64,000 bases of DNA from Corynespora cassiicola (lineage: Eukaryota > Ascomycota > Dothideomycetes > Pleosporales > Corynesporascaceae). Shown here in pieces: positions 1 to 11,729 of the stretch. Location: the NCBI GenBank assembly GCA_022059125.1, contig JAEUWY010000006.1, forward strand, positions 2,356,001 to 2,420,000, in the 5' to 3' direction. Positions within the stretch are counted from its first letter, which is position 1, and the number at the start of each line of letters is the position of its first letter. The notes below the pieces were generated by a model, which saw only the letters and a list, made by a program, of their open reading frames with translations, ran no database searches and was not told where the DNA came from. A program made the translations under genes and the position numbers.

Positions 1-1051
1 ACCTCAAGGTCTTTGGAGCACTCTCATATGCCATGTTTGAAGCACTGAAGACGGCTGCGGCATCACAGCCACCGCTTGTGATCCTTTTGACTTTGATTTG
101 AAAATCAGGTTCCTTGAGCGTGTTGATAGTAGTATCAGCGCCGAGTTCCCTTACTGCCTGCAGCTGGGAGTCCGAGACGTCAATACCAATGACCTTCAGA
201 CCCATAGCCTTTGCGTATTGGACCGCTTTTAGGAGAATATCAGCATCCGCGGCCACTGAGGACTCAAGAACAACCCACCAAGGTGCCCAAGGCCACCGCA
301 ACCTACAATGGCTATCCATCGACCTGAATCCAATTCGCAACCTTTGACCGCATGGTAGGCTGACTCTCGGTAAGTATGAGGATTACCAGAATTTTTTAGC
401 ATATACGTATCATTCCAAGCCGTTGCTATATCGAGGTAAATTTGATTACTTACCCGTAATGCCGGCACAGAATAATGGCGCAGCTGTAACCATATCCATA
501 CCCTCGGGAAGGACCATAGCATTGCGGCTATCCGCAATCGAGTATTCTGCAAAGTGACCATCACATTGGAAACCATGTAGAAGCCCGGTGCCTTTTTCGC
601 ACCAAAGGTTATGTACCTGACATCCCTCGCATTCATCTGTTGGGCTTAGAATGGTATTGGATTCGTGATGTTCATACCTCCTACTTACAGCAAGCATAAC
701 TGCAACCGAGGCAGCCCACTGGGTCGCCCACCTTGAAACCCTTGACATGTTTACCCATTGCGACCACATAGCCAGTATTCTCGTGTCCAATGGTTATCGT
801 CTCCGTGGGAGGCTTTTCTGCCGTGTGACCCCAAAAGAGCATCTGAAAGAAAGGGAAAAGGTAAACCAGCTATAGACCGTATTTATCAAGGAAGAGGAGA
901 GGGAACCAACCAGGTCAGAGTGGCATAATGATGCGCATCTTGTTTTGATCAGAATTTCGTTGTCACCACAACTTGGAACAGGTACTTGGTTGACTTCAAC
1001 CTTGTTTGTGGTCTGTGAAGTATACATTAACACTGACATATACGAGTCCAA
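1..1051 (-). CDS. Zinc-dependent alcohol dehydrogenase (3' part beyond window edge)
   Basis: Medium-chain NAD(P)-dependent alcohol dehydrogenase, cytosolic, interconverting alcohols and aldehydes or ketones. The start is the ATG at 1051. Four short introns restore one frame. Exon 1 ends with the catalytic-zinc motif CHSDL. The next exons give GHE, the structural-zinc cysteines (CLGCSYACYECEGC...C) and FCAGIT. The Rossmann motif VGCGGLGHLAVQYAKAMG appears after removal of a GTGGGT..AG intron near 217-275. The last bases read SASNMAYESAPKTLR in frame, so the C-terminal part lies left of the window. The gene is on the same strand as the AtuA-like gene upstream of it and may share a pathway with it, which is inference. 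The substrate cannot be read from the sequence. Confidence 0.88.
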
Positions 1052-1864
1052 AGAATCTACATGATGTAATCACCTTATTATATTGAGCAGCCAACATCAT
1101 GTTGACATTCAAAGAACCCATCTTGGTACTCGAGGTTTGGACCACAGTTCTAATGAGTGGAAGGTACAGGAGCAGGTAAGAAATCGAACCTGATCAGTAG
1201 GAAAGAAAAGTTTCGGAAGGTTTTATCGTATTTAGTGGAATCTTAAATCCCCTAAGAGATTTGTCAAGGAACCATGTTTGATGTGGGCCAAGAATAGGAA
1301 TAAATGTGCGAAGAGACGAGACCTCTCTCACCGATCTTCGATACATCACCGGCCGGGATTTACCGGGGATGCCTACTGCGACAGCATCGGTTATGTCAGG
1401 ACACGGTGATAGCAAGCTTAGATGCATACAAGACCTCGATGGATTCACTATAGAAACCGCAAATGATCTCTGTGAGCATTACTCAAATGGCTTGGCTGGA
1501 AATGGGTCGCATGACTCCTACTAGGACATGTGCATGCCATGACAAATGGTCTGATCTGGCTTGGCATCCAGGATGATGAATGAATCGAAACAGGTTTTGC
1601 CTTGATCTGCTCGCGCCGTGACCCAGGAGAAATAGTGAGAGTGTGGTGGGTTTATTTGAATGGAGAGTGGCGCTTATCTTTGGACGAAATTCGGTCGAGA
1701 TAGCTAAACTGTTGGAACTCAAGATTGTAATACGGCCAAAATAATTTAGTATCACGATAGGTTACAAAGCTGCTGGTATTTGGATCCTCACAAAATTAAG
1801 GGCAGTAAAGACCCAATCTCAGCATTCGAGGAGTATCTGATTGCTCATATCACATAGTCTAATA
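1052..1864. other. Intergenic, about 0.8 kb
   Basis: Lies between two minus-strand genes and should hold the promoter of the alcohol dehydrogenase. Short frames occur on both strands, but none shows a family motif or a consistent splice structure. I see no supportable gene. Confidence 0.5.
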
Positions 1865-3859
1865 CTATATTCTTCCCCGTTCCAGGAACTGGTTCGGAAC
1901 GTCCACCCATTTGCTTCGGAGGTATTCCGCCATGTTCTTACCCAGCACATCATAAGTGGAGCTGGAGGCAACACCGCGGTCCAGGTGGTCTTTCAGTAGG
2001 AAATGTACAGCTATCAATATATTAGCGCATCATACCACAAGAGACAAAAGTTGTTAGGAAGTGTTAGGGAACTCACCCCAGATGTTAGGCAACTCAAAAC
2101 GAAAGATTGGTTTCCCAGTATCATCCCCCCCAAGCAACTCCCGTATCTTTACTACTGTTAGAAGACTTCGCAACCAGTCCCATTCATCAGAGTGGCGAAC
2201 GAAGAACCCTACGTTGCAATCCGAGCCCTTGTCGCCCGACCGAGCATGTACAACGGAGCCGAGAGGACACCTAGTTGTCGGCGCTAAGGTTGCAAAATCT
2301 ATGGGATTACTGGTCTCACATGTTCCCTGGTCGTAAATAAAGTCTTGAGTATCTGTTGGTGCCGCAATAGAAATATCTAAACCTTTGAACGGGATATGAC
2401 AAACATGTTTTACACTGCTTTGCGGTAGAAGCGCCACCCAATATTCGTAGTACGGCTTGGGAGCTGCTTGTCTTGCATCTACTGCAAATGTCGCGCCAGG
2501 ATAGCTTTGCATTATGATGTCAGTAACTGGGCGGAAAAAATTGTCGATGGATAGAGATGCCTCATCCTTGGATTGAGCGAAAACTCGGAGGTCTACCGTG
2601 GCTGCGTCCTGGGTGTAAGGATTTTCTGGGCAACGTCCATTGGTACGGAATTTGAGACAGTGATATTTCGATTCATCCAGCGCGAATCGGGCTTGGCGTT
2701 CGAGCATGGCGGCTTTTTCCTCGATGTCGAGTCCACACAGGAAGTAGTGTGCTTCCGCCTGAAAGCCACCTTTGGCTGTAAGCCCGACTTTGGTTGTTGG
2801 TGGCGGTTTGATACTGCCTAGATTTGTCACGCGTCTAATATATATGTTAGTTCCCGACTATGAAGGGAAGAGTAGCTGCTTACACTCGGTCTTTGTCAAC
2901 CTGCTCAATCTTGATCTTGTCCAAGACGGCAACCACGTCGGAGTTATAGTAGTATGGTCCTTGTATCTCATACAGCAGTTGAGACTTGCATGTGTCTACC
3001 GTGACCATACCATCACGCTCCTGTTGCTTCATGATGTCAAACTCGCCATTCTCTATCATCTCAATGATGGGGAAACCGAGATTCAACGACTGTCCAGGAA
3101 GACTCTTGAAGCCTGAAAAATTGCCACCAGTCACATACGTCGAGCACTCTATGAAATGTCCGGCGACGAATGCGTGAGAAAGCCTCTGATAATCTTGTTG
3201 TCCCCATCCAAAATGATAGGCAGCACAGCCGATTGTTGGGGAGGCGTCAGCCACACGACCGCAAAGAACAATGTCTGCTCCATTCTTCAGTGCTTCGACA
3301 ATTCCAAAACTCCCAAGATAGCATTGTGCATATATGGGTTCGTGGTTCCATTCTGAAAGGGGTTTTCCTGAAAAAAAAAAACCGTGAGCGGGTAAGATAT
3401 CATGGGGGGGAGGGAGGAGGGAGCAAATTAACCTGTAGTTAGACTTTTGAATTTCGAACCGTGATTGAATGCCTCCTTGACAATATCAAAAACTTCATCA
3501 CCCCCAATCCAAGCCACATTGATATTGAATCCTCGCGAATCAATTTCCTTCACAACAATGTCGTAGAGCTTCTTGGTATCGCTAGCACCGGCGTTGACCG
3601 CAACCTTGATTTTTCGCGACGCGAGATGTGGCAAAGCGGGTAGAAAAGCCTCCAGGAAAGATGTTTCGAACTCTTCAGAGGAACCATTACTACCAACTTT
3701 AGAGCCGCCTCTGGTAGTCATGTTGTACTCAGACATCCAGTCACCAACGATGAAATGGACATCTTCGTTTTTCGCCAGATCTGCAAAGCCATGACGGCGA
3801 TCTGTCACTGAGCCTGAAGCAGAGGCTATCCGAAGCTTGGAACTGCCCATTGAATCCAT
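1865..3859 (-). CDS. AtuA/DUF1446 family protein with C-terminal AtuA-like domain
   Basis: Homologue of AtuA, the acyclic terpene utilisation protein. The family has an N-terminal DUF1446 domain and a ferredoxin-fold-like C-terminal domain, and its precise reaction is not established. Exon 1 (from MDSMGSSK) carries GDWMSEYNMT, VNAGASD and WIGGDEV. After an intron near 3372-3432, exon 2 has LCGRVADASPTIGCAAYHFGW and TGGNFSGFK. Exon 3 starts near 2830 and contains the C-terminal block GSVVHARSGDKGSDCNVGFFV. A last exon (about 2010-1865) gives AVHFLLKDHLDRGV, ending LERGRI. A further in-frame ATG at 3928 would add 23 residues. It is divergent from the short-chain dehydrogenase at 4445 and upstream of an alcohol dehydrogenase on the same strand. 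Terpene or branched-chain catabolism is possible but inferred only from the family. Confidence 0.85.
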
Positions 3860-4444
3860 TTCCGAACACCAGTCTGGAGAAGTATCTTGCGGGGAGGGGA
3901 AACTCGACAAGATGGGCCTGATTTGCATCTAGCTAGAGCAAATATATACATGATGGTAAATAGTAGTATGCGGAAAACCCACAGCGAGCCTGTCCCTACA
4001 AAGAGTAGATTGCGGATCCTCTGTTCAGTATAGCATTGGGCAAGCTCCATGGGGCCACGACGGCTCCTTGGCCAATGCCACATTAGTCATGTGCGCCGGG
4101 TCTCATCGAAGGGTTCCCCACATCTTATCGATAGTGCTCATCTGTCAAGGCCCAAGACCACTCCCCACTACCAGGCTGGACCACACAGAAGGATGCAAGT
4201 CATGTCATGTCGGCTGTGTCGGGGCAACTCGACTCAGTAGGCCCGTAAGATCGACCAAGGTTGGCCAACTCGAGAGTACATGACATTGCTGTGATGCGGA
4301 AAGAACACCGTCCTTGGCGCATCGTCTACCTCGCGGCTGGGCGTCCGTCATACGTAGGGCACCATGCCTGTTTGCGATGATCTGCTATTTGGGATGGGAA
4401 GGATAAAATCGGCTTTGTTTTGACATGATCTGATTTCGACATCA
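3860..4444. promoter_or_regulatory. Divergent intergenic region, AtuA-like / SDR
   Basis: 585 bases separate the divergent starts at 3859 and 4445, so both promoters should lie here. I identified no specific operator. Short frames here carry no recognisable domain. Confidence 0.45.
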
Positions 4445-5549
4445 ATGGAACAAGCTGATGCATCACAGATGTCTGCCCAATCTTGGGTTTGGCTAGTTAC
4501 CGGATGCTCTTCCGGCCTTGGCCGACACCTTGTAGGCGCAATCCTCGCACGCGGAGATCGCGTCATTGCTACTGCGCGTCGACACCAAGACCTGGACTAC
4601 CTGAGCGACTTGGAAGGAAGCAAGGAGCGGGTGCACCGTGTCACGTTAGATGTGACAGAGCCTTACGACCAGGTTCGTACAAAGTTGGAGAAGGCTGCTG
4701 ATCATTTTGGTTCTATCGATGTTCTCGTAAACAACGCTGGCTTTGTTCTTTCGGGGGTCTGGGAGGAGACAAGGTGCGTGCTCAGCGTGCCAGTTTTGAC
4801 ACGCCTTCATGCTACATTCATGGGTTGCCCTGCAATTATGACAGAACAGACGACTGACGTGGAAGCCTATCTGCAGTGATGAAGAGCTACACCGTCAGTT
4901 CGAAACAAACTTCTTTGGGGCTATCAGAGTAACACGCTGCGTTCTACCATATATGCGCAGCGCCCGGTCAGGGGTCATCCTATTCATGGGAAGCATATCA
5001 GGCTGGTATGGCGTGGGGGCTGGCGGACCATACAGTGCCTCGAAATTTGCGATTGAAGGTGCGTAATAATCCGTTGTGTACAATTTGAGCAGCTTTTATA
5101 TGAACTAGTAATAAAAAACCGCAGGAGCGGCCGAGTGTCTGTCAAAGGAAACATCTCACCTTGGCATCCGAACACACGTACTGGTACTGGGGCAGTTTCG
5201 AACAGACATACTGAAACAAGACCGCAAAAGTGGTATTCTACATCCAACAGAAATTCGCGATTACCATGGAATCAAGAATGAGATGGATAAAAGACATACT
5301 CAAACCAATGGCAAACAACCGGGAGACCCGAGGATCGCAGCCGAGAGAATAGTAGACCTGGCTCGGCTAGAGGACCTTAGTGAAGAAAAGAAAAGTAGCC
5401 TCCCGCTTCGTATTCCACTCGGGTCAGATGCTCTAGAAATAATTCGATTGAAATGTCACCAAACACTTGAATCGTTGGGGCCGTGGGAACACTTTGCACA
5501 GAGCACAGACTTTACATATAGTGTGAATATCTCCAGCTACTTGAGATAG
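4445..5549 (+). CDS. Short-chain dehydrogenase/reductase
   Basis: Classical-type SDR, an NAD(P)-dependent oxidoreductase. Exon 1 has the cofactor motif TGCSSGLG (about residues 19-26) and NNAG. An intron from about 4773 to 4876 removes an out-of-frame stretch. Exon 2 gives FETNFFGAIRVTRC, GSISG and the catalytic Tyr-Lys motif YSASK. A second intron (about 5060-5124) leads to exon 3, AECLSKE through the C-terminus ending NISSYLR. The length is about 300 residues, normal for the family. The start is the ATG at 4445, the first in frame. It is divergent from the AtuA-like gene, and together with the alcohol dehydrogenase these could oxidise a common alcohol or ketone. That link rests only on position. 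Confidence 0.85.
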
Positions 5550-6137
5550 ATTGACCGGAAAAGGATAAGAAAGGCTAGTTTGTAGTATTGATAGATACTT
5601 CACATTATGATTTCGCTTGGTGTAAATCCTCCAAAGTTCTGCTTTCGCAAGGACGGAAATGCCAAGCAGGTGTCAACAATGAGATACCATCTCTTGTCTC
5701 AAGCAACTCCGACCTATAGCCCTGTCGTTAAGTTGTATGTCACATGTATTTTCCCTGCGTATCTTAATTAGGGTTTTTTTTCTGCATCGGTTGTTAGAGT
5801 GACATCCTAGATGATTAGCCCCACATCATAAAATATTGTGGCTGTAGATTGGTGAGACCATGATGAAAGCATACTACAGGACCAGCAATATGCATTTTAG
5901 CAAAAGAAGAGTTTGATAGTATATCACATATACGTGTATTTGCAGGCGGAGGGACCGAGTCCAGATCATGGTAAAAATGACTTGAAGTAGGCAAAAGACC
6001 AAAAAAATGCAGAGAAGATGAAAAGCATAAGGATACTAAACTGAGCTGCGACCTGGAAAATGGGTATCCGCACAAGCCTAGAAATACAACAATGCCCATT
6101 TGACATGTTATCTAAGCTTTAAGCTCCTCGCATGCTT
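5550..6137. other. Intergenic, convergent 3' ends
   Basis: AT-rich stretch between two convergent genes, likely 3' untranslated sequence of both. I see no gene or repeat. Confidence 0.5.
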
Positions 6138-7353
6138 CTATGCACTGGGGACAGCACCCGTGGGAATAGCGCCGGTAGGCATGGTGCCATTACCCTCGGG
6201 GGCGCCGCCGCCAGTGAATCCACTATCGCTGTTGGCAACACCACCACCGGCCTGGTAGGTAGCAGCCACGCTATAGTAGTCATCATCGGAATGATCGGCA
6301 GTGACGTTGATACCAATTTGAATCCAAGCAAGGAGTCCGTCAGCGATATCATCACCGAGGTAGATGAATTGCGGGAAAGGATCATAGCTGTCCTCGGCCT
6401 GAACAATGCTCCACATGTCCTCATCGTTGGAAGTGTAAGGCTGCTCGTTGGTGTTGTAAGGTGCGGTGGCCTCAACGGCAGAAACAAGTTCTTCGGGGTA
6501 GAACACTTGACCAATGTGGGTCACGGCGCCGCCAGAGGTGGTACCATTCTCCAGAAGCGTAACATTGGACTTGGTGAGCAGATGCGTGTGAATAGCACGG
6601 CCCTCATAATGGCCAGGGAAAATGGTCTCAAATGCAACCACACCGTCCTCGTCCGTCTCCTGGATACCTCGGAGGAAGGTGGTGTTCAGGCCAGCCTGGC
6701 CAGATTCGACACCGCTGTAGGTACCAGTGGCGTTGCAGTTCCAAACATCGACAAACAGGTCAGGAACAGGCTCGCACGTCTCAACGTCGATGTACTGAAC
6801 CTCAAGGTACATGTCTACGCCGATCTGATCCTCCTTGACATCCTTGCGGATGTATTCACCGAGAACATAGTATGGACCGTCGGTGACCTCGGGAGACAGG
6901 ATGAAAGAGGTGTTGGCTGCGAAGATGGTGGATTCAGGTGTGTTGGGGGTGTAGTCAAGAACGCCGGTCTGGTTGTGATTTACGGCCTCAAACTCCTGGA
7001 GAAGGGCTAGATCCCGGCGCCATTTCTTGGAACCTAGAGAGAAATGGGTCAGGGCCGTCATATCTCTGGAAATTTCGGGAAAGAAACTTACTGGCGTTGA
7101 TACCACGCTTCCCACGAAGGCTGTGGAGGGCTTTGGCACGGCGCTGCATCGAACGCAGCATAAGATCGCGGTGCCTGAGCGTGTCCTGGCACTGGCTGAG
7201 GGAGCGTTTTGCGGCAGCAGCCCGCAATTGACGAGCATCAATCTGGCGCTTCAAAAGAGCCATATCGTGCTTCTCCCCGGGATGAGCAGCAACCCATCCC
7301 ACAAGGGAGCCGGCTGCCACGGCACCGCTGACGATGGATGCGAAATTGACCAT
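6138..7353 (-). CDS. Secreted intradiol ring-cleavage dioxygenase-like protein
   Basis: Extracellular fungal member of the intradiol dioxygenase family, non-haem Fe(III) enzymes that open catechol rings between the hydroxyls. The N-terminus (MVNFASIVSGAVAAGSLVGW) is a signal peptide, followed by HPGEKHD. One intron at 7034-7091 (GTAAGT..CTAG) joins INA to SKKWRRDL. The core has TDGPYYVLGEYIRKDV with a candidate ligand tyrosine, DVWNCNATGTYSGV, and GRAIHTHLL supplying the His-x-His ligands. The C-terminus is Gly/Ser/Thr/Pro-rich. Length is about 386 residues, typical of the secreted branch. A role in breaking lignin-derived or host phenolics is the usual suggestion for this branch and is not shown here. 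Confidence 0.87.
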
Positions 7354-8796
7354 GTCGATTCTTTGAAAGAGGGAATTCTAGCGTAAAGCGAGTGTAGAGC
7401 GGAAAACAATGTACGAGACCAAGGTTTAACTTGGTGGAGAATGATGATGGTGGGAATCTGTACAATGGCGCTGCCCGTCGTCTTTATACAGAACTCGTGC
7501 CTGCCATTGCTGCCTCTCTGCTTCACCAATCTCTTCGCCGCGAAATGGGTCTTCGTCATCAAGCATGACGCGGCTGGCGCTCTGCCCCAGACAGAGGAAA
7601 GCAAAGCAAAGCACATTGGGAAAAAAACGTGCGTCGTGTACGCGTCGTGGCCAGCGGACCGTGGCTGGTGGTGGTGGACTGAAGTGAGTGGCTGTGTGTT
7701 TGGCCGCACGGTGGCCAATCGGATAGGGCCGAGGTTGGCATCCGACGCTCGCGGAAGCTTGATGAATGTTGGCTGTTTGCGTATACCCGAGACGGTTGAA
7801 ACGCTTTGGCAGGGTGATGGTTGGGCTAGGAGACATTGGCACTAATCCTGGCCTACCAGAGGGGTTGCTTGGACCCACGAGCCAGGCGGACTACAGAGAG
7901 CCTGCATAATAGGGGCGGTCGGATTGGCCTGGTGTGTCCATCTCGAGGGTCGACGCCACAGGACCCAAGTCGTCGCAAGCTTTGTCTAAGCTCATAGGGT
8001 GGGCTTGGCCCGAGAAGCATCAACAACCCGACAGGACCTGTGTAGCTAGGGAGGAAAAGGCATACGTAATGCAGGGGTCCAGATTGGATGAGTCGTCATC
8101 ACTGGAAGGGCACCACCGAGTCTCGGGCCCGAGGCTGCCTGCCTGCTGATGATATACCGGCATGGCCCTCGTCTTCTCCCACTGCCACCGAAGTCACCAC
8201 CATGGTGCATCCGGCATGCTTCGACTCTGCTCTCCACGGAGGCCGTAGGGCTATTCCCAAGTGGCGCGCTCGAGATGGACGACGCTGTAGACGACCGGAG
8301 GAGAGACGTGGAGAAGGTCCAGGAGCCAGGTAGGTGGGTGTTGTTGAGCGCCCAAGGCAAATTGCATTGGAAGTTTTTTTTTTCCCTCGCTCTTCGCCTG
8401 CCAATGTCGGCCCGCGAATGGCGCGGATGGCGCGCTGTCACGTGACCAGGAGCATACCAAGGCGCACGTGGTTCCTGGCTGCGCGGCGGCGATGTGGGCA
8501 GGGTGGGCAGCAGCAGCAAGCCAGCCCGCCGCCGGCCCGCCGCCAGTCCGCCGCCAGCCCTCCGCGCCTCCAAAAGCCCTCCGACTACCTCCTCGCACTC
8601 GAGGCTGGGGCGCGCATGACGATGTTTGACCTTTTCCGGGCTAGGCCGGGTCAGGCATGGCGCTATCGCTGATCACTGGCCGCCCGGCCGCGGAGGTGCG
8701 CCTAGCCAGGTACCACACCACATCATGCTATCCGCAAGACTCTGCCATACACCACCCACTTGCCCACTGCCCGCCCCGGAATCCACTCATTGAACC
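7354..8796. other. Long divergent intergenic region
   Basis: 1.4 kb between the divergent dioxygenase (start 7353) and the 505-residue gene (start 8797). It becomes GC-rich to the right, with a GCC/CGCC-rich run at about 8521-8572 and a T10 run near 8375. Overlapping frames on both strands are compositional and carry no domain. It should contain two promoters. No gene is supportable. Confidence 0.5.
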
Positions 8797-10314
8797 ATGC
8801 TGCACTCCCTAGGAAAGCGTACCCACGACGACTTCGTCGCTGCTGGCTCCGCCCAGCCTGCCCCTGCTTGGGCTGCCATCCCCCACGGCGGCCGACCATG
8901 GCCGCCCTCGGCCCATGACATGACGTCTGCCCTGGGCGGAACCCCCTTCTCACCACTGGTTCCCCCTCGTAACGCCGTATGGGACGCTCTCCAAGCCCTA
9001 GACCCTCTTTCTTTGCGGTCTCTGCTCATGACCGTCTCTGACTCGCACGAGCGGGTGGCCCGGGACATATGGGACCAATATCAGAAGGGCAGACAGGCAC
9101 CAACCCCTCCCCAATCGAGCTCCAGCGAACTGCCCATCTGTAGCGAATGGAAGGAGCAGAACCTTGAGCCGTCCGAGAACGCGGTCAAAAGAGTACGCTT
9201 TTCGCTGGCCATCAGCCCTGCTGTGTCAGAGCACAGCCTCGCCCCGAGCCTTTGCAACGACGTGCACACTGACCCTAACCTTCCGGAGCCCGCCCATTTC
9301 AGTCGAATCTTGCGATATGGCCAGCCTGCTTCTGGGCCCGACACCCCGCGGAGCGACCATGGCCGAGTCGACGCATGCACTGCTTCGTCTAGCATGCCCT
9401 TTGATGACGAATGCCGAGCCATCTGGTGGATGCTGAAAAGAGCACACAAAACTAAGACCGAGGCAGCGCAGAAGAAAATCGCCCCCGACGTATGCAGCGA
9501 AGTCCTCCGCATCGTCAAGAGCGTCGCCAAAGAAGCGACCCCGGACGATGCCCCCTTCGTGGTCAGGAGGAACGCCCTGCAGACCCTCCGAAACATCGGC
9601 GAAGGTATATATCGTGCCACTGGCACTTTGGGTGCAGAGGTTCGGAAATGCTTCCAGAGCGATACCTCTCTCGAGGACGGGATGCTGGACATCCTTTGGA
9701 AAATGAGCCAAGAGGAGAGAGACAGAATGGCATGCCTCAATGACTGCCTCTCTACATGGCAGGAGAAGCTAGAGGGACTGCGTGAGATCGCACAACTGTA
9801 TGGGGTTTTCGGGAACCTAGGGACTGTGCTGCAGGCCTTGAAAGGCGAACTCAGGAACCCAGCCGATCCTCCCATCATAAAGAGGGAGGATGATGATGAT
9901 GATGAAGCTGTGGTTCTGGCAGATATCCCGACCAGGATCCACCATGAACCACAGCCGAATGCGAGCACAATCAAGGCGCGGGGCCTTGCGACTCCCCAGA
10001 CACCAAGAACGGCACCATTGGACAAAACGCCCACGATTCCCGTTTGCTCGACGCCACATTCGCTGCCAATGCAGCCATTAACACCTGCCTCCCAACCCAC
10101 ACGCTCACCATCTCTGGTTCAGGAGCCGGGCCCTCTTGTATCCATAGAGAGCGTAAATGCCAACGAAGCTCTCAAACCACCGCAAGCAAGCGCTACTCTC
10201 AGTACGGACGAGCGACCACTCCATAATGATACCCCTCTCAACAAGAAAAAAGCAGCAGGTCCGAGTCAAACCCTGCCGCGCAGAAGCACTCGGAAGAGTA
10301 CTGCGCGGAAATAA
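8797..10314 (+). CDS. Conserved-looking hypothetical protein, 505 residues, possibly Sts1/Cut8-like
   Basis: Single open frame. The N-terminal third contains a helical stretch resembling the Sts1/Cut8 proteasome-tethering family (LDPLSLRSLLMTVSDSHERV), preceded by Pro/Ala-rich sequence. Residues about 205-350 are strongly helical and charged (FDDECRAIWWMLKRAH, APDVCSEVLRIVKSVAKEA, MLDILWKMSQEERDRM). The C-terminal third is disordered, with an acidic DDDDDE patch near residue 367, many Thr-Pro pairs and a basic end (RRSTRKSTARK), which suggests a nuclear or chromatin-associated protein. I could not assign a family firmly, and the Sts1/Cut8 resemblance is weak. Confidence 0.68.
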   Translation: MLHSLGKRTHDDFVAAGSAQPAPAWAAIPHGGRPWPPSAHDMTSALGGTPFSPLVPPRNAVWDALQALDPLSLRSLLMTVSDSHERVARDIWDQYQKGRQAPTPPQSSSSELPICSEWKEQNLEPSENAVKRVRFSLAISPAVSEHSLAPSLCNDVHTDPNLPEPAHFSRILRYGQPASGPDTPRSDHGRVDACTASSSMPFDDECRAIWWMLKRAHKTKTEAAQKKIAPDVCSEVLRIVKSVAKEATPDDAPFVVRRNALQTLRNIGEGIYRATGTLGAEVRKCFQSDTSLEDGMLDILWKMSQEERDRMACLNDCLSTWQEKLEGLREIAQLYGVFGNLGTVLQALKGELRNPADPPIIKREDDDDDEAVVLADIPTRIHHEPQPNASTIKARGLATPQTPRTAPLDKTPTIPVCSTPHSLPMQPLTPASQPTRSPSLVQEPGPLVSIESVNANEALKPPQASATLSTDERPLHNDTPLNKKKAAGPSQTLPRRSTRKSTARK

Positions 10315-10561
10315 AACACGCAATGACAACCCAACCAACACGAGGATTGGAGAAAAATAGACACAGCGATAGCAGGCGACCCATGGTTTAGGTTACATGT
10401 TTAGCGAACCAAGCCTTTGGGGGAGAAAGCAGCCGGGGAACTGATGCATAGACAGACGGAGACGTCAATGACTTTACGGCCGTATAAAACGAACATTTAA
10501 TGAAACGAACCAACAGCAAAAAGGAGAAGATTCAACATCTCCGAAAACATGTAGAATAGAA

Positions 10562-11150
10562 TCACGCACGGCGCATCAATGGATGGCGTTGGCTCCGTAT
10601 GACGAACTTTTGCCTGAGGTTGCTCATGATGTCCAAGCTCCGAATGTGTTCCGAGTATTCCGAGTCGGTCCGAACAATTCCGAGCCCAGCATGTCTGTCG
10701 CGTCCCACAACGCGCGTGGCAAACGCTTGAGGCCCAAGAATAGCCGCACCTCTACCCAGGCGGCCGAAGACGCACGCGACGAAGCATCTGGCCATGAGTT
10801 GGTCTGCTTGTCTTTGGGCTGCAGCATACGGATCATCGTAAGAAATATCCCCAAACCCGGCATCGCATGTCTTCGTCCACCCATACACCATCATCTCATG
10901 CGATTCCTTGTTCCCCTCACAGTATCCAAAGTCTGCTTCAGGACAGCTTGGCTTGAACGCCGAATCGCTTTACCGTCTCTGGATAAGGAACGGACTGAAG
11001 CCCTGCGCAGGACGAATGGTGAAGTTGTCCAATGGCTCCGGGCAAAAGCTGCGCTCCCAAACATCATTACCGAGCATGACGCTATCAGTTGCGGCATTTG
11101 CTGAACCGACAATACATTCAAGAGGCAACGAGCGTGAGAAAAGCAGATAC
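10562..11150 (-). pseudogene. Possible relic of a cysteine-containing protein, in-frame stop
   Basis: One minus-strand frame reads as protein-like sequence on both sides of a single TAA. Before it lies LECIVGSANAATDSVMLGND..SFCPEPLDNFTIRPAQGF; after it comes FKPSCPEADFGYCEGN..GWTKTCDAGFGDISYDDP. Cysteine spacing and composition look like a small secreted protein, but I recognise no family and no clean start. It may be chance. An intron removing the stop is not obvious. Confidence 0.22.
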
Positions 11151-11647
11151 GAGCAGGTTAGTCTTGGACGGGATCTGTTCTCCGGCGTGGCGTTAAACGA
11201 ACAGGAGACCAGGCCATGGCCGAACAGTTTCCTGCGCCCTCGATAGGAGGATATTAAGGGTTCGCCAGAGCGGGTACGTACCGCCAGTTCCAAGCCTGCC
11301 CCAAGCGAGCTTGGCCCCCTCACCTGTTCATTTCCCCACAGCGCCAAGTCGCGACTTCTGTGGCGTATCATCTCAAAAATCCGGGGTACCATTTCTTCCA
11401 CCAGTAAGCCGCTGCCTCTACGCCATTGTCCCTTGGACTTCCTGATCGTGGCACATTATGGCGTTTTTAGGATGCGCGCCCGTTGGAGATGTACCTGTCG
11501 CCTCCTCGCGCACCTCGTCATTTCCCCGGCTCGAGTCCATCTCACAGGCCATTCTACCAGGGCCCCGGAAGAATTGTAATCTATATCCAGGTCAATGGCT
11601 GGAGCCACGAGTAATTTCTCTTGCGATTTCTCATTACGGCCGATTGA

Positions 11648-11655
11648 TATAAATA
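11648..11655 (+). promoter_or_regulatory. TATA box of the pectate lyase gene
   Basis: TATAAATA lies 82 bases before the start codon at 11730, at a usual distance for a fungal core promoter. Confidence 0.5.
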
Positions 11656-11729
11656 TCGGGCAGGACTTGGGGAATTGACTCTGGCCCAGGCCTCCCAGCT
11701 CGTTCTTCAGGAGTCGGTCAATTGTCAAT

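Larger units (their letters stand above)
10315..11729. other. Intergenic with possible gene relic
   Basis: 1.4 kb upstream of the pectate lyase. The only structure of note is a minus-strand protein-like stretch at 10562-11150 (separate entry) and a TATA box at its right end. Otherwise I see nothing. Confidence 0.45.

Noticed and set aside
1306..1524. Small plus-strand frame between the alcohol dehydrogenase and AtuA-like genes
   Set aside because: 72 residues, no family, not joined to any other exon.
8046..8573. Overlapping frames on both strands upstream of the 505-residue gene
   Set aside because: Arg/Pro/Ala-rich composition of a CGCC-rich promoter; no start context or domain.
9081..10100. 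339-residue minus-strand frame
   Set aside because: Opposite strand of the 505-residue gene; no motif, while the plus frame has protein-like helical blocks.
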